Source of the DNA: Desulfobacteraceae bacterium
Lineage (GTDB): Bacteria; Desulfobacterota; Desulfobacteria; Desulfobacterales; JAABTS01
Assembly (NCBI GenBank): GCA_011389735.1
Contig: JAABTS010000053.1
Coordinates: 1 to 35,109, forward strand
Length of the DNA stretch: 35,109 nucleotides
Direction of reading: 5' to 3'
The translations under genes were made by a program, and so were the position numbers. The notes beneath the pieces are model-generated. The model was not told the DNA's origin and ran no database searches. It saw only the letters and a list, made by a program, of their open reading frames with translations. Positions 1 to 7,891 of the stretch are shown here, one piece after another; the stretch's first letter is position 1; each line of letters starts with the position of its first letter.

Positions 1-977
1 GAAAGCTTACGAATCGCGCCAAAGCTCGGGCAGCCTTGCGCTTGTCAACGTCCGGGTCGTCTTCGATGGATTTGATCAAATGGAAATAAGTCTTGTAAGT
101 GGTGTAATGCTTTAGCACGTCGAGGATAAAGCCTTCCTCGATAGCCTGTCGCATGGTGTAATAATGGAAGGCCGCCGGTTTTCCGTTCGGGCCGGGGCTG
201 CCGAACACTTCCAGGGTCCGGTATTTGGGCGTCGCCGTGAACGCGAAAAAGCTGATATTCGGCTGTTTGCCCCGTCTGGCCATGGTCTTGAGAATTTCCT
301 CCTCGTAGTCCGGAAGCCCCTGTTCCTCCTGGTATTTTTTCGCTGCGTCCCGGATTTACGCCGCAGCCAGAACGCTTTTCAATTCAACGGCGCTTTCGCC
401 GCTCTGGGAACTGTGGGCTTCGTCGATGACCACCGCGTATTTTCGCTTGGGCAGATCGCCTATCTTATCCGTTACAAAAGGAAACTTCTGAAGGGTCGTG
501 ATGATGATCGGAACGCCGGACCCCAGGGCATTCGCCAGTTGCGTCGAATCCTTTTCGATCTTTTCCACCACGCCCTGTTTGTGTTCGAACTGGTAGACCG
601 TGTTCTGCAATTGCTGGTCGAGCACCCGCCGGTCGGTGACTATAATGACGGAATCAAAACACTTTTCATCCCGGTCATTGTAAAGGTTCGACAGGCGGTG
701 CGCCAGCCAGGCGATGGAATTGCTCTTGCCGCTCCCGGCACTATGCTGAATCAGATAGTTATGCCCCACGCCCTTTTCTTTGGCGTCGGCTTCCAGGCGG
801 CGAACCGCATCCAACTGGTGATACCGGGGGAAAATCATGGTTTCCCGGTTGACTTTTTTGCCGCCGATGGTTTTTTCCTTCGTTTCCAGGTGGATGAACC
901 GCGCCAGAATGTCCATTAGCAGTCTTGTCGGAAAGCCCGAAAATTTCCCGGATCGCCTCGGCGGGCCGGATCATCAT
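1..977 (-). pseudogene. hsdR: Decayed type I restriction enzyme R subunit (HsdR) fragment
   Basis: This is the SF2 helicase/translocase part of a type I restriction R subunit, the ATP-driven motor of the restriction complex. Seen: Walker A as QHSAGSGKSNSI (about 725-760), the DEAH box as VVIDEAHSSQSGES (about 385-430) and motif III as FFAFTATPKYRTLEVFG (203-250), all in one minus frame. That frame is broken by an in-frame TAA at 356-358, and the same frame reads on openly to base 1 with family-like sequence. Upstream, the family-like stretch IREIFGLSDKT (about 923-960) lies in a different frame from MDILARFIHLE (starting at 916), so a frameshift near 917-925 is likely. The several-hundred-residue N-terminal nuclease region is absent. 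No hsdM or hsdS is in the window. The gene is non-functional as read; the 3' end runs off the window. Confidence 0.85.
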
Positions 978-1078
978 CCCGCCCTGCTTTCCATTCCAAC
1001 GGGCAGGGGGGCCTATCCATCAGGGCCGATTGAGATTGAATTAAAAGCACCGGTACTGTCATGGTGTACAATTGATGA

Positions 1079-1236
1079 GAAACGAGAGTCGGAACTGTCG
1101 CTCCCAATCCGTATACAAAAAGAGTTCAAATGTTGTGGATTACGGGAAGGAAAACATCGGAAAATGGGTCGAACATCAAAGACACGTATTTGAGGACTAT
1201 GTGCGCGCCTTTGGGAAAAATCCGCCCATTGTATGA
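1079..1236 (+). pseudogene. DUF3047-like gene remnant, frameshifted
   Basis: Two adjacent plus frames read as consecutive parts of a DUF3047-type protein. The first, 1079-1135, gives VGTVAPNPYTKRVQML. The second, from about 1132, gives VVDYGKENIGKWVEHQRHV and then FEDYVRAFGKNPPIV before TGA at 1234-1236. In the family, as I recall it, the conserved order is an (N/S)PYT(K/D)R element, then a G-W-V-E-R-x-V-x-x-D-Y segment and a FGxxPP motif, which matches this order. A one-base frameshift near 1132 joins the pieces. Both ends of the domain are missing, so this is a remnant. Family assignment is from memory of the motif pattern. Confidence 0.5.
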
Positions 1237-1265
1237 AACAAGAAACAGGTTCTTATGCCGCCGAA

Positions 1266-1300
1266 TAAAAAAAGGGAGTTAGCGGTAAACGCCAACTCCC
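1266..1300 (-). terminator. Rho-independent terminator of tRNA-Phe
   Basis: On the minus strand an inverted repeat GGGAGTT ... AACTCCC (1274-1300, extended by further pairs around a TTTA loop) is followed directly by seven or more T (1266-1273). It lies about 15 bases past the 3' end of tRNA-Phe, as expected for its terminator. Confidence 0.85.
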
Positions 1301-1314
1301 TTTGATGTTTAAAG

Positions 1315-1387
1315 TGCCGAGGGACAGAATCGAACTGCCGACACGGGGATTTTCAGTCCCCTGCTCTACCGACTGAGCTACCTCGGC
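1315..1387 (-). tRNA. tRNA-Phe (anticodon GAA)
   Basis: A 73-base cloverleaf on the minus strand. The acceptor stem is GCCGAGG/CCTCGGC with discriminator A. The D arm has AGCTCAGTCGGTAGAGC, the anticodon loop is CTGAAAA giving GAA, and the T arm has the GTTCGATTC core. The 3' CCA is not encoded. It stands alone, with its own promoter and terminator. Confidence 0.95.
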
Positions 1388-1409
1388 TCGCTGTAACGCG
1401 AAAAATCGG

Positions 1410-1438
1410 GTTATATTGAATTTTCGATCCGTTGTCAA
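1410..1438 (-). promoter_or_regulatory. Sigma-70-type promoter of tRNA-Phe
   Basis: On the minus strand a perfect -35 TTGACA (1438-1433), a 17-base spacer and a -10 TATAAC (1415-1410, five of six consensus). The predicted start is about 15 bases before the tRNA 5' end. Confidence 0.8.
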
Positions 1439-1445
1439 GCATTTT

Positions 1446-2189
1446 TTAAAGATCTCCGAATAAATGCTGAATCAGCGTACAGGCCGCCGTTGCCGCGGTT
1501 TCGGATCGAAGGATTCTGGGGCCCAGAGAAACGGGATGGAACCCGTTTTCAATGGCGAAGCCGGCCTCATTTACGGAAAACCCGCCTTCCGGCCCTATAA
1601 CGAAATGGACCCCGCGCTGGTCGGTTCCGGCGGAATTCGATGGCAGGCTATCGAAGGATGTTGTGGCGTTTTCATAAAAAAAAATTTTCAGCAGCCGGTG
1701 ATCCGATTGCGTGATCACGGTTTTGAAATCGACCGGCGCCGAAATCCGGGGAATCCGCCATCGTCCGCATTGTTTCATGGATTCCGATGCGATCGTCCGC
1801 CATCGTTGCAACCGTTTCGCCGTTTTTTTCTCGTCCGGCACGGGAATTGACCGTTCGGCGGTAAACGGAGCCCAGCGGGTCATGCCGAGTTCGGTCAGCG
1901 GCCGAATCAGCCCATCCATCCCGGCGCCCTTCAAAAATCCCTGGGAAACGACCAGTTCGATTGGAGATTCGGATTTGGATTCGCGCCTTTCCATCAGTTC
2001 GATGGCGATACGATCTTTAAACACCTCCATAATCCCGGCTTCGTATTCGGCGCCCGAGCCGTCGAACACTCGGATACGAGACCCTTCGCCAAGTCTCAAC
2101 ACGTTCCGGATGTGGTTGACGTCCGAACCGGTGATTATCGCCGTTGGAGACGCTATCGCGCCGGGATCTACATAAAATCGTCTGGTCAT
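1446..2189 (-). CDS. rsmE: 16S rRNA m3U1498 methyltransferase RsmE
   Basis: RsmE methylates N3 of U1498 in 16S rRNA using SAM; it is a SPOUT-fold (knotted) enzyme that acts on the 30S subunit. The 247-residue product has the usual length. The N-terminal RRFYVDP and DVNHIRNVLRLGEG stretch is the PUA-like RNA-binding domain. The C-terminal half carries the SPOUT signatures FVIGPEGGFSVNEAGF (about 195-210) and SLGPRILRSETAATAAC (about 222-238), which form the SAM pocket. The start is ATG at 2189 with only a weak Shine-Dalgarno. It is transcribed away from the divergent hybrid kinase gene, and its stop lies just short of the tRNA-Phe promoter. Confidence 0.95.
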   Translation of the reverse strand: MTRRFYVDPGAIASPTAIITGSDVNHIRNVLRLGEGSRIRVFDGSGAEYEAGIMEVFKDRIAIELMERRESKSESPIELVVSQGFLKGAGMDGLIRPLTELGMTRWAPFTAERSIPVPDEKKTAKRLQRWRTIASESMKQCGRWRIPRISAPVDFKTVITQSDHRLLKIFFYENATTSFDSLPSNSAGTDQRGVHFVIGPEGGFSVNEAGFAIENGFHPVSLGPRILRSETAATAACTLIQHLFGDL

Positions 2190-2258
2190 GTGGTTTTTAT
2201 CGGCCTCAATTTTTGGGTTACGCGGATTCGATATTGATTTTCATTCCCGAATTGATGT

Positions 2259-2287
2259 AGAATAACCATTTTTATCAACGGTTTCAA
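2259..2287 (-). promoter_or_regulatory. Probable promoter of rsmE
   Basis: Minus strand: -35 TTGAAA (2287-2282), 17-base spacer, -10 TATTCT (2264-2259). It would give a leader of about 60 bases before the rsmE ATG. The match is reasonable but not tested. Confidence 0.45.
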
Positions 2288-2314
2288 CAAGCACCCAATT
2301 TTAATGATTTCATT

Positions 2315-5300
2315 ATGGTTCAAAGATTAAACCGAATTTATGCAGGAAAGCCGTTTACGGCCCGGTCAATTTTTTTTATCGTGCAAGCGTTGTTCTTTTT
2401 TACAAGCGGGGGTATGGCGGACGCGGGCAAGATATCGTTTAAGCGAATATCTCTTGCGGATGGGCTGTCCCACAGCAATGTGTATTCCGTGGTTCGCGGA
2501 AAGCAAGGTTTTATCTGGTTCGGCACGGAAAACGGATTGAACCGGTATGACGGCTATTCGATCAAGGAATACACTCATAATCCCGAAAATCCCCGGTCTT
2601 TGTCGAACAACAACGCCGGCAACCTGTTCGCCGACAACGATGGAAGCATATGGATCGGCTCCTGGGGCGGCGGCCTTGACCGGTTTGACCCGAAAACCGG
2701 CGTTTTTACGCATCACCGGCATGATCCCGAAGATTCCCGAAGTATTGGAGAAGACCGGATTCAATGTGTGTTCGTATGCGGTCACGGAGATATATGGGCG
2801 GGTACGCGAAGCGCCGGGCTGAATCGTCTCGATCGGGAAACCGGCCGTTTCAAGCGTTTTTCCCATGATCCCGATAACCCCGATTCCATCAGCAACAACC
2901 GGGTATGGTCGATCGCCGGGGATAACAGCGGGCGCTTATGGGTTGGAACGGATGACGGGCTGAACCGGTTCGATCATGATACGGAAACCTTCACCCGGTT
3001 CCATCATTCACCGAATGATCCGAAAACGCTTTCTCATGACCGGGTTCGAAAAGTTACGGTTGGTTTTTCGGGCACGCTCTGGGTGGGGACTCAGGCGGGG
3101 CTGAATCGATTCGATCCCGAAACCGAGACTTTTGACCGGTTTTATTTGAACAACAGCTTTATCGGCGAAGACAACGAATATAATAAAATCAACACGGTCA
3201 TCGAGGGGATGAACAACAATCTGTGGGTAGGTTCCGCGAACGGAGGGCTTTATGAATTCCGGATCGATACAAAACGTTTTGTTCAGTACGCTCATGACCC
3301 GAATGATTCCGAATCGCTGTCCAACAACGACGTGCGGTCGGTTTACATCGATCCGTCGGGAATCGTATGGGTAGGGGCTCGCGGCGGGGGTGTGAACACA
3401 TTCGACCGCATACCCGATAAATTCCGGCTCTGGCGAAATGATCCCGGAGATCCGAACAGCCTGAACAACAACATGGTTCTGAGCATATGGGCGGATTCGG
3501 ACGGCGTGGTCTGGATCGGGACCGAAGGCGGCGGGATCAACCGGTTTGACCGGAAGAACTGCCGGTTTACGGCTTATGAACCGAATCCCGACGATCCCGG
3601 CGCTATCGGGAGCGACCGAATCCGGCGTCTTTACCGCGACCGGAGCGGACGATTGTGGGCCGGCGCGCCCAACGGTCTTTACCTTTTCAATGAACAAACG
3701 GAAACATTCGACCGTTACGCCCACGATCCCGATGATCCCGAAAGCCTCGGCGACAGCGACGTGCATCACATATTCCAGGATTCTCGAGGCGTGTTCTGGA
3801 TCGGACTTTACAAACAGGGCCTGAACCGTTTCGATCCCGAAACCGGAAAAGCGGTCCGTTATGTCAATGAACCCGGCGATCCTAAGAGTATCAGCGATAA
3901 CAATTGGGTGAGAACGTTCGAAGACCGTTCCGGAAATCTCTGGGTCGGGACACAATCAGGCCTTAACCGGTTCGACCGTCAAAGCGAACGGTTCACCCGG
4001 TTTTTTCATGATCCGGCGCGAAAAGATTCCATCAGCAGCAGCCGGATTCACGCAATCCATGAAGACCGATTCGGAAATTTGTGGATAGGGACATTCAACG
4101 GCTTGAACCTATGGATTCCCGATACGGACACGTTTGAACGGTTCATGGCGAAAGACGGGCTTGCCTCGAATTTTATTTGCGCGGTCGCCGATGATGAATC
4201 CGGGCGTCTGTGGATCAGCACCGTCAAAGGAATATCCCGATTTTCAGTCCAGGAACGCAAGTTCAAAACCTATACGGTCGATGACGGATTGCAGAGCAAC
4301 CAGTTTATTGTGGGATCATGTTTCCGGGGTCAATCCGGAGAACTATTTTTCGGGGGAGTGAACGGCCTGAACTCTTTTTTCCCTGATAAGATAAAGGACA
4401 GGGATTTCATCCCCCCCGTAGTGGTCACGGGATTCAACAAGCTGAACCGGCCGGCGGATCTTCCGGTTGCGGTCGAATATATCGATAAGATAACGCTGCC
4501 ATACAATGATAATTTTTTTTCCTTCGATTTTACGGCTCTTGACTACAAATCCCCTCAGCGGAACCGCTACGCATATAAGCTAGATCCTTTCGACAAGGAC
4601 TGGATTGATACTGACGCATCCAACCGGAAGGCCGTATACACCAACCTGAATAGCGGGAGCTACGTATTCCGGGTTAGAGGGAGCAACAGCGACGGTGTAT
4701 GGAACAATGACGGCGCATCGATTAGTCTTCTGATCACCCCGCCGATATGGAAAACCAAAAGTGCTTACATTCTGTATGCGCTTTTTGCGGGTCTGTTCGT
4801 TCTATTGCTGGTCCGATTTTTAGCGGCCAGGCATAAGCGCGGGATCGAGATCCGGAAACTGAAATGGGAGCGGGAGGCCGCCGAGGCGGCCGCGCAATCC
4901 AAAAGCGTAATGCTGGCCAACATGAGCCATGAAATACGCACGCCGCTTAACGCCGTAGCCGGGCTGACGACACTTTTGGAAAAAACCGACCTGAACGGGA
5001 AGCAACGGGATTATATGTCCAAAATGAACGTTTCGGTTCGCACGCTGCTCGGCATCGTCAATGACATACTCGATTATTCCAAAATCGAAGTCGGCAGGCT
5101 GGAATTGGAAACCAGGCGTTTTCAACTTCACGACCTGATGAATCAATTATGCGACATGTTTTCCCGCACAACGGCGGAAAAGCGCATGGAAATGATTATC
5201 GATATCGATGGGAATACGCCTTGTGCGCTTGTCGGCGATCCATTCCGGCTAGAACAAATCCTGATCAATTTGACCAACAACGCCTTGAAATTTACGGAGA

Positions 5301-6439
5301 TCGGAGAAATAAGAATATGTGTTCGCACCGTGATGAAAACCAATGAAACGGCAAGGCTGGAATTTTCCATTTCGGACACGGGGATCGGCATCGATCCGGA
5401 AAAAATTCCCGAACTGTTCACGTCTTTCAACCAGGCCGATGTGTCAACCTCAAGGGAATACGGCGGCACGGGGCTGGGCCTTGCAATCTGCAAACAACTG
5501 GTCAACATGATGGATGGAAATATCGGCGTGCGGAGCGTTTCAGGCGAAGGAAGCACATTCTTTTTCACCGCCGAATTCCAGCGGCAACCTGAATATAACG
5601 AATACCGGTTCTCCCCGCCTGATTCGATCCGGGGACGGCAAATATTCATCGCCTGCCCGAATGAAAACGCGTTGAAAGGGCTTGAAAAAATGGTGCGGTC
5701 ATTTTCTTTCGATGTTCTTTCAATGGATACGTCCGTACCGGTTTCAAGGCTTGTTCAGACCATTTCCTGCGATCTTATGCTAATCGACGCCGGGCTTTTC
5801 AACAGCAACGAACCTGATTTGATCCGAATGATATCCGGGCGGAATTTACCGGTGGTTCTGATCAAGGATATCTTATCCGATAATATCGCCCTTGAATCCA
5901 ATGAAACCGGAATCACGGCGGTTGTCGAAAAACCGGTCAAGAAGACACAATTGTTCGAAATCATTGTCGAAACCCTTTTACCGGAATGTTCGTTCGCCGG
6001 AAAAGAAATAGTTGCGCAGAGCCGCCGGTCCGGCCCTGCTCCCAATGTCAAAGGATCGAAAATCCTTCTGGCCGAAGACAATGTGATCAATCAGGCGGTG
6101 GCCAGAGAGCTGCTTGAAAGCGAAGGCGTGCGGATCACAATCGCCGGGTCGGGCCGGGAGGCGCTGAAATATATCGAAAACAGCGAATTCGACGCGGTTC
6201 TGATGGATATCCGGATGCCGGATATGGACGGCTACACCGCCACCCGCCGCATTAGATCCGTCGGCCGGTTTAAGGAATTGCCGATTATCGCCATGACAGC
6301 ATATTCAACGGAGGCGGAGCGGCTGAAATGCCTTGAAGCCGGCATGAACGATCATATCGCGAAACCAATCGACATCGAAACCGTACTCGAAACCCTTGCG
6401 AAATGGATCACGAGTCCCAACCGGGATTCAAAAGCATAG
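2315..6439 (+). CDS. Hybrid two-component sensor kinase with double seven-bladed propeller sensor
   Basis: Signal-transducing histidine kinase with an extracytoplasmic sensor. Order in the 1374 residues: signal peptide (1-38); fourteen WxG/NRFD-type Reg_prop repeats (about 45-690), enough for two seven-bladed propellers; a Y_Y_Y immunoglobulin-like domain (about 725-805); one membrane helix (about 815-838); HisKA with MSHEIRTPL, phospho-His872; HATPase with N box near 983, DTGIGI near 1020 and GGTGLGLAI near 1049; a degenerate receiver (about 1108-1225, with the acidic pair replaced but the Asp and the KP lysine kept); and a complete receiver (about 1249-1370) with [12 protein letters not shown], Asp1298. 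No DNA-binding domain is fused, unlike the AraC-ending hybrids of Bacteroidetes, so a separate regulator is needed; none is adjacent. The start is the first ATG before the signal peptide, with no clear ribosome site. The ligand is unknown; relatives sense glycans. Confidence 0.93.
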   Translation: MVQRLNRIYAGKPFTARSIFFIVQALFFFTSGGMADAGKISFKRISLADGLSHSNVYSVVRGKQGFIWFGTENGLNRYDGYSIKEYTHNPENPRSLSNNNAGNLFADNDGSIWIGSWGGGLDRFDPKTGVFTHHRHDPEDSRSIGEDRIQCVFVCGHGDIWAGTRSAGLNRLDRETGRFKRFSHDPDNPDSISNNRVWSIAGDNSGRLWVGTDDGLNRFDHDTETFTRFHHSPNDPKTLSHDRVRKVTVGFSGTLWVGTQAGLNRFDPETETFDRFYLNNSFIGEDNEYNKINTVIEGMNNNLWVGSANGGLYEFRIDTKRFVQYAHDPNDSESLSNNDVRSVYIDPSGIVWVGARGGGVNTFDRIPDKFRLWRNDPGDPNSLNNNMVLSIWADSDGVVWIGTEGGGINRFDRKNCRFTAYEPNPDDPGAIGSDRIRRLYRDRSGRLWAGAPNGLYLFNEQTETFDRYAHDPDDPESLGDSDVHHIFQDSRGVFWIGLYKQGLNRFDPETGKAVRYVNEPGDPKSISDNNWVRTFEDRSGNLWVGTQSGLNRFDRQSERFTRFFHDPARKDSISSSRIHAIHEDRFGNLWIGTFNGLNLWIPDTDTFERFMAKDGLASNFICAVADDESGRLWISTVKGISRFSVQERKFKTYTVDDGLQSNQFIVGSCFRGQSGELFFGGVNGLNSFFPDKIKDRDFIPPVVVTGFNKLNRPADLPVAVEYIDKITLPYNDNFFSFDFTALDYKSPQRNRYAYKLDPFDKDWIDTDASNRKAVYTNLNSGSYVFRVRGSNSDGVWNNDGASISLLITPPIWKTKSAYILYALFAGLFVLLLVRFLAARHKRGIEIRKLKWEREAAEAAAQSKSVMLANMSHEIRTPLNAVAGLTTLLEKTDLNGKQRDYMSKMNVSVRTLLGIVNDILDYSKIEVGRLELETRRFQLHDLMNQLCDMFSRTTAEKRMEMIIDIDGNTPCALVGDPFRLEQILINLTNNALKFTEIGEIRICVRTVMKTNETARLEFSISDTGIGIDPEKIPELFTSFNQADVSTSREYGGTGLGLAICKQLVNMMDGNIGVRSVSGEGSTFFFTAEFQRQPEYNEYRFSPPDSIRGRQIFIACPNENALKGLEKMVRSFSFDVLSMDTSVPVSRLVQTISCDLMLIDAGLFNSNEPDLIRMISGRNLPVVLIKDILSDNIALESNETGITAVVEKPVKKTQLFEIIVETLLPECSFAGKEIVAQSRRSGPAPNVKGSKILLAEDNVINQAVARELLESEGVRITIAGSGREALKYIENSEFDAVLMDIRMPDMDGYTATRRIRSVGRFKELPIIAMTAYSTEAERLKCLEAGMNDHIAKPIDIETVLETLAKWITSPNRDSKA

Positions 6440-6517
6440 CCGCTCTGTTCGTCCCCTTCCGGAGCGAAGCGGAGATCCGGTCAAACGCCAAATCGGTCAA
6501 CGATTCAAGAGCTTCAA

Positions 6518-6665
6518 GGGCTTGGTTCTAACATCGGCCAAATATCTCAGACACGGATGAACACGGATGAACGTAACTGTTTACAATTATTATAAAATTC
6601 ATATTTATCCGTGTTTATCAGTGTTCATCTGTGTCATATACCGGCCTAAGATAGAACCAGGCCCC
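6518..6665. repeat. Short non-coding element with GGGCTTGGTTCTAA-type ends
   Basis: Left end GGGCTTGGTTCTAACATCGGCC (first 20 bases quoted in part) and right end, reversed, GGGGCCTGGTTCTATCTTAGG form imperfect terminal inverted repeats. The interior is an imperfect palindrome built on ACACGGATGAACACGG and its complement. A TCAAGG hexamer occurs at 6514-6519 and again at 6667-6672, a possible target duplication overlapping the left end. The same ends recur at 7136-7310 and, as a half copy, at 7753-7774. Confidence 0.65.
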
Positions 6666-6686
6666 GTCAAGGACATAAAGTTTCAT
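6666..6686 (-). pseudogene. Truncated start of an antitoxin-partner gene (possible PIN toxin)
   Basis: An ATG at 6686-6684 overlaps the antitoxin stop as ATGA, the usual coupling in toxin-antitoxin operons, and the reading frame begins MKLYVLD. It then enters the neighbouring repeat element and ends after 22 codons. PIN-domain ribonuclease toxins commonly begin in this way with an early catalytic Asp. Only seven native codons remain, so the family call is inference from position and these few residues. Confidence 0.4.
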
Positions 6687-6928
6687 TTTTCAAGCCTTTT
6701 TTCTTCTTGTTTGAGCCGGATAAACTGATCCACGGTATTCAGCTTCCCCCTGTATTTGCCTTTGAGCTTTCGCCATGCCGATTCCCGGCCGTTATCATTT
6801 TTTTCATCATCATCATCAACAACAATCACCAACAGACGGGCATTTTCCCGAATATGGATGGATTCCTGGGGGATTACCTGACCATCAAGCCATATTGCCT
6901 CAAACATATTTTGCATGTTCTGCATCAT
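6683..6928 (-). CDS. Small antitoxin-like protein (AF2212/DUF104-like)
   Basis: An 81-residue protein, or 74 from the ATG at 6907. The N-terminal part FEAIWLDGQVIPQESI resembles the short beta-strand module of AF2212/DUF104-type antitoxins. After an acidic stretch (VVDDDDEKND) comes a helical, lysine-rich tail with LKGKYRGKLNTVDQFIRLK, the kind that wraps a PIN toxin. The first ATG is preceded by GGAG. Its stop overlaps the ATG of a truncated downstream ORF, so the unit looks like a type II toxin-antitoxin pair that has lost its toxin. Family assignment is by pattern, not search. Confidence 0.55.
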   Translation of the reverse strand: MMQNMQNMFEAIWLDGQVIPQESIHIRENARLLVIVVDDDDEKNDNGRESAWRKLKGKYRGKLNTVDQFIRLKQEEKRLEK

Positions 6929-7041
6929 TCATCTCCATAAAATGTTACGTTCGATTGGTGTCAACCGTCTTGGCGGATATGTCTTCAACAGGAATGATTC
7001 TCCCATTCTGTAAAGATTCCCTTTATGGCTACTTTCGGCAT
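6925..7041 (-). pseudogene. Frameshifted antitoxin remnant upstream of the intact antitoxin
   Basis: The ATG at 7041 has a good ribosome site, AAGGAG at 7054-7049, seven bases upstream. The frame reads MPKVAIKGIF, then shifts to QNGRIIPVEDISAKTVDTN, and after a second shift ends VTFYGDE with TGA at 6927-6925, overlapping the next ATG. The (K/R)GI(Y/F)xNGxIIPxE pattern is typical of small AbrB/DUF104-like antitoxins. Two single-base shifts are needed, so it is read as decayed. It competes with the TPR-like reading frame that also crosses this stretch. Confidence 0.4.
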
Positions 7042-7053
7042 ATCGCTGCTCCT

Positions 7054-7389
7054 TGTAATAATTTATTGAAGTCTGAATTTGTCGAAATTTTGATTCATTG
7101 TCTTCAAAATTTGTCGGATCGTTGAACCGTTTGAAGGGCTTGATTCTAATTGCGGCCAAAGTTAGTCGGGTTGCTCTGGAGCGCCAAAGCCGGAGACTGG
7201 CGCTTCGTAAGTCGCGGGTTGCAAACCCGCTCAGAGCAAGAGACCCGCTCAGAGGGGGTTTGCAACCCCCGGCTTACCCGGCGCTCCGGCCGATCTTAGA
7301 ACCAGGCCCCGTTTGAACACCATAGCGCCTTTAATGAACCACTTTCCGGCTTCTTCGTAGTGCCTTTGATCAAATGCGATCCTCCCCTA
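7054..7389 (-). pseudogene. TPR-like gene split by a 175-bp element
   Basis: The minus-strand segment 7386-7311 reads GRIAFDQRHYEEAGKWFIKG then AMVFK, a typical tetratricopeptide helix pair (compare LGRIAxxQxxYExAxxWxxKAL). An in-frame TAG at 7389-7387 precedes it. At 7311-7317 the sequence GTTTGAA is reached, and the same seven bases occur at 7129-7135 on the far side of the element. Joining across them keeps the frame and continues VFKRFNDPTNFEDNESKF, which fits the usual end of this protein type. The N-terminal part of the gene is gone. What can be seen is a remnant first decayed and interrupted by the insertion. Confidence 0.6.
7136..7310. mobile_element. MITE-like element with 7-bp target duplication
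   Basis: A 175-bp non-coding insertion bounded by GGGCTTGATTCTAA at the left and TTAGAACCAGGCCCC at the right, which are imperfect inverted repeats. It is flanked by perfect direct repeats GTTTGAA at 7129-7135 and 7311-7317. The interior is an imperfect palindrome holding CGGGTTGCAAACCCG and GGGGGTTTGCAACCCCC. Removing the element and one repeat restores an open TPR-like frame. It carries no transposase, so any mobility must have been supplied in trans. Confidence 0.75.
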
Positions 7390-7447
7390 ATGGTGATATT
7401 TGCCGGCGAAGACTTTGGGCGCGTTGAAGGTCATGAACGGTAAAATA

Positions 7448-7507
7448 AAATTTAGCATTCAACACAAAATGCAACAATTCCGGGCCTGCCGCCTTGTATA
7501 ATCGATT
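7448..7507. repeat. Half copy of the P1 palindromic repeat
   Basis: The sequence from ATTTAGCATTCAACA to TTCCGGGCCTGCCGCCTTG and on to TTCATGAAAAACTGT matches the right half of the copy at 27203-27380. The left half is missing, replaced by the TPR-like remnant. The 574 bases from 7318 to 7891 otherwise hold only a 45-bp tandem repeat, a CTCTGCGTCTCTGCGGTGA segment and a half copy of the GGGCTTGGTTCTAA-type end; I see no gene. Confidence 0.55.
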
Positions 7508-7550
7508 CATGAAAAACTGTAGTTGTCATATGTCCTCACTGGTCACGGCG

Positions 7551-7640
7551 ATAAATGCAATTTCTGAAAGCCTCCATGCCCATAGGGCAAGAAAAATAAA
7601 TGCAATTTCTGAAAACCTCCATATCCATAGGGTAAGAAAA
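7551..7640. repeat. Two-copy 45-bp tandem repeat
   Basis: A unit beginning ATAAATGCAATTTCTGAAA and ending with CATAGGG(C/T)AAGAAAA occurs at 7551-7595 and 7596-7640 with a few substitutions. It lies in a non-coding stretch, and no function is evident. Confidence 0.8.
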
Positions 7641-7752
7641 ATCAAACAAAATTTCAAGATAAATACGAGTTTGCTTCATAAACCGTTTTCCAGGCTATAG
7701 TTTTTCAGAAAACTCTGCGTCTCTGCGGTGAGATTATTCAACCGGCGGTCGT

Positions 7753-7774
7753 GGCCGAAGTTAGAACCAGGCCC
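7753..7774. repeat. Half copy of the GGGCTTGGTTCTAA-type element end
   Basis: GGCCGAAGTTAGAACCAGGC plus CC matches the right ends at 6641-6665 and 7286-7310. No matching left end is seen nearby, so this is a solo end or a deleted copy. Confidence 0.55.
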
Positions 7775-7891
7775 TGAAATTCAATTTTAAGAATTCGATA
7801 AAACCCAATTTCTTCTTTCAAAATTCATAAGTTCGTGATAAATACGACTTTCCAGATAAATTTTAATAAAAAGCCAGGGAGAACGACTGCT

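Noticed and set aside
164-919. Plus-strand 251-residue open frame
   Set aside because: It is the shadow of the conserved hsdR helicase motifs on the minus strand.
13-1300. Active type I restriction-modification locus
   Set aside because: hsdR is broken and no methylase or specificity gene is visible in the window.
3008-3955. Long minus-strand open frame across the kinase gene
   Set aside because: It is an antisense shadow of the repeated propeller-coding sequence; the residue pattern is repetitive and has no ribosome site.
2640-4380. Regular repeats of about 144 bases as DNA repeats
   Set aside because: They encode propeller blades and vary at third positions, so they reflect protein repeats.
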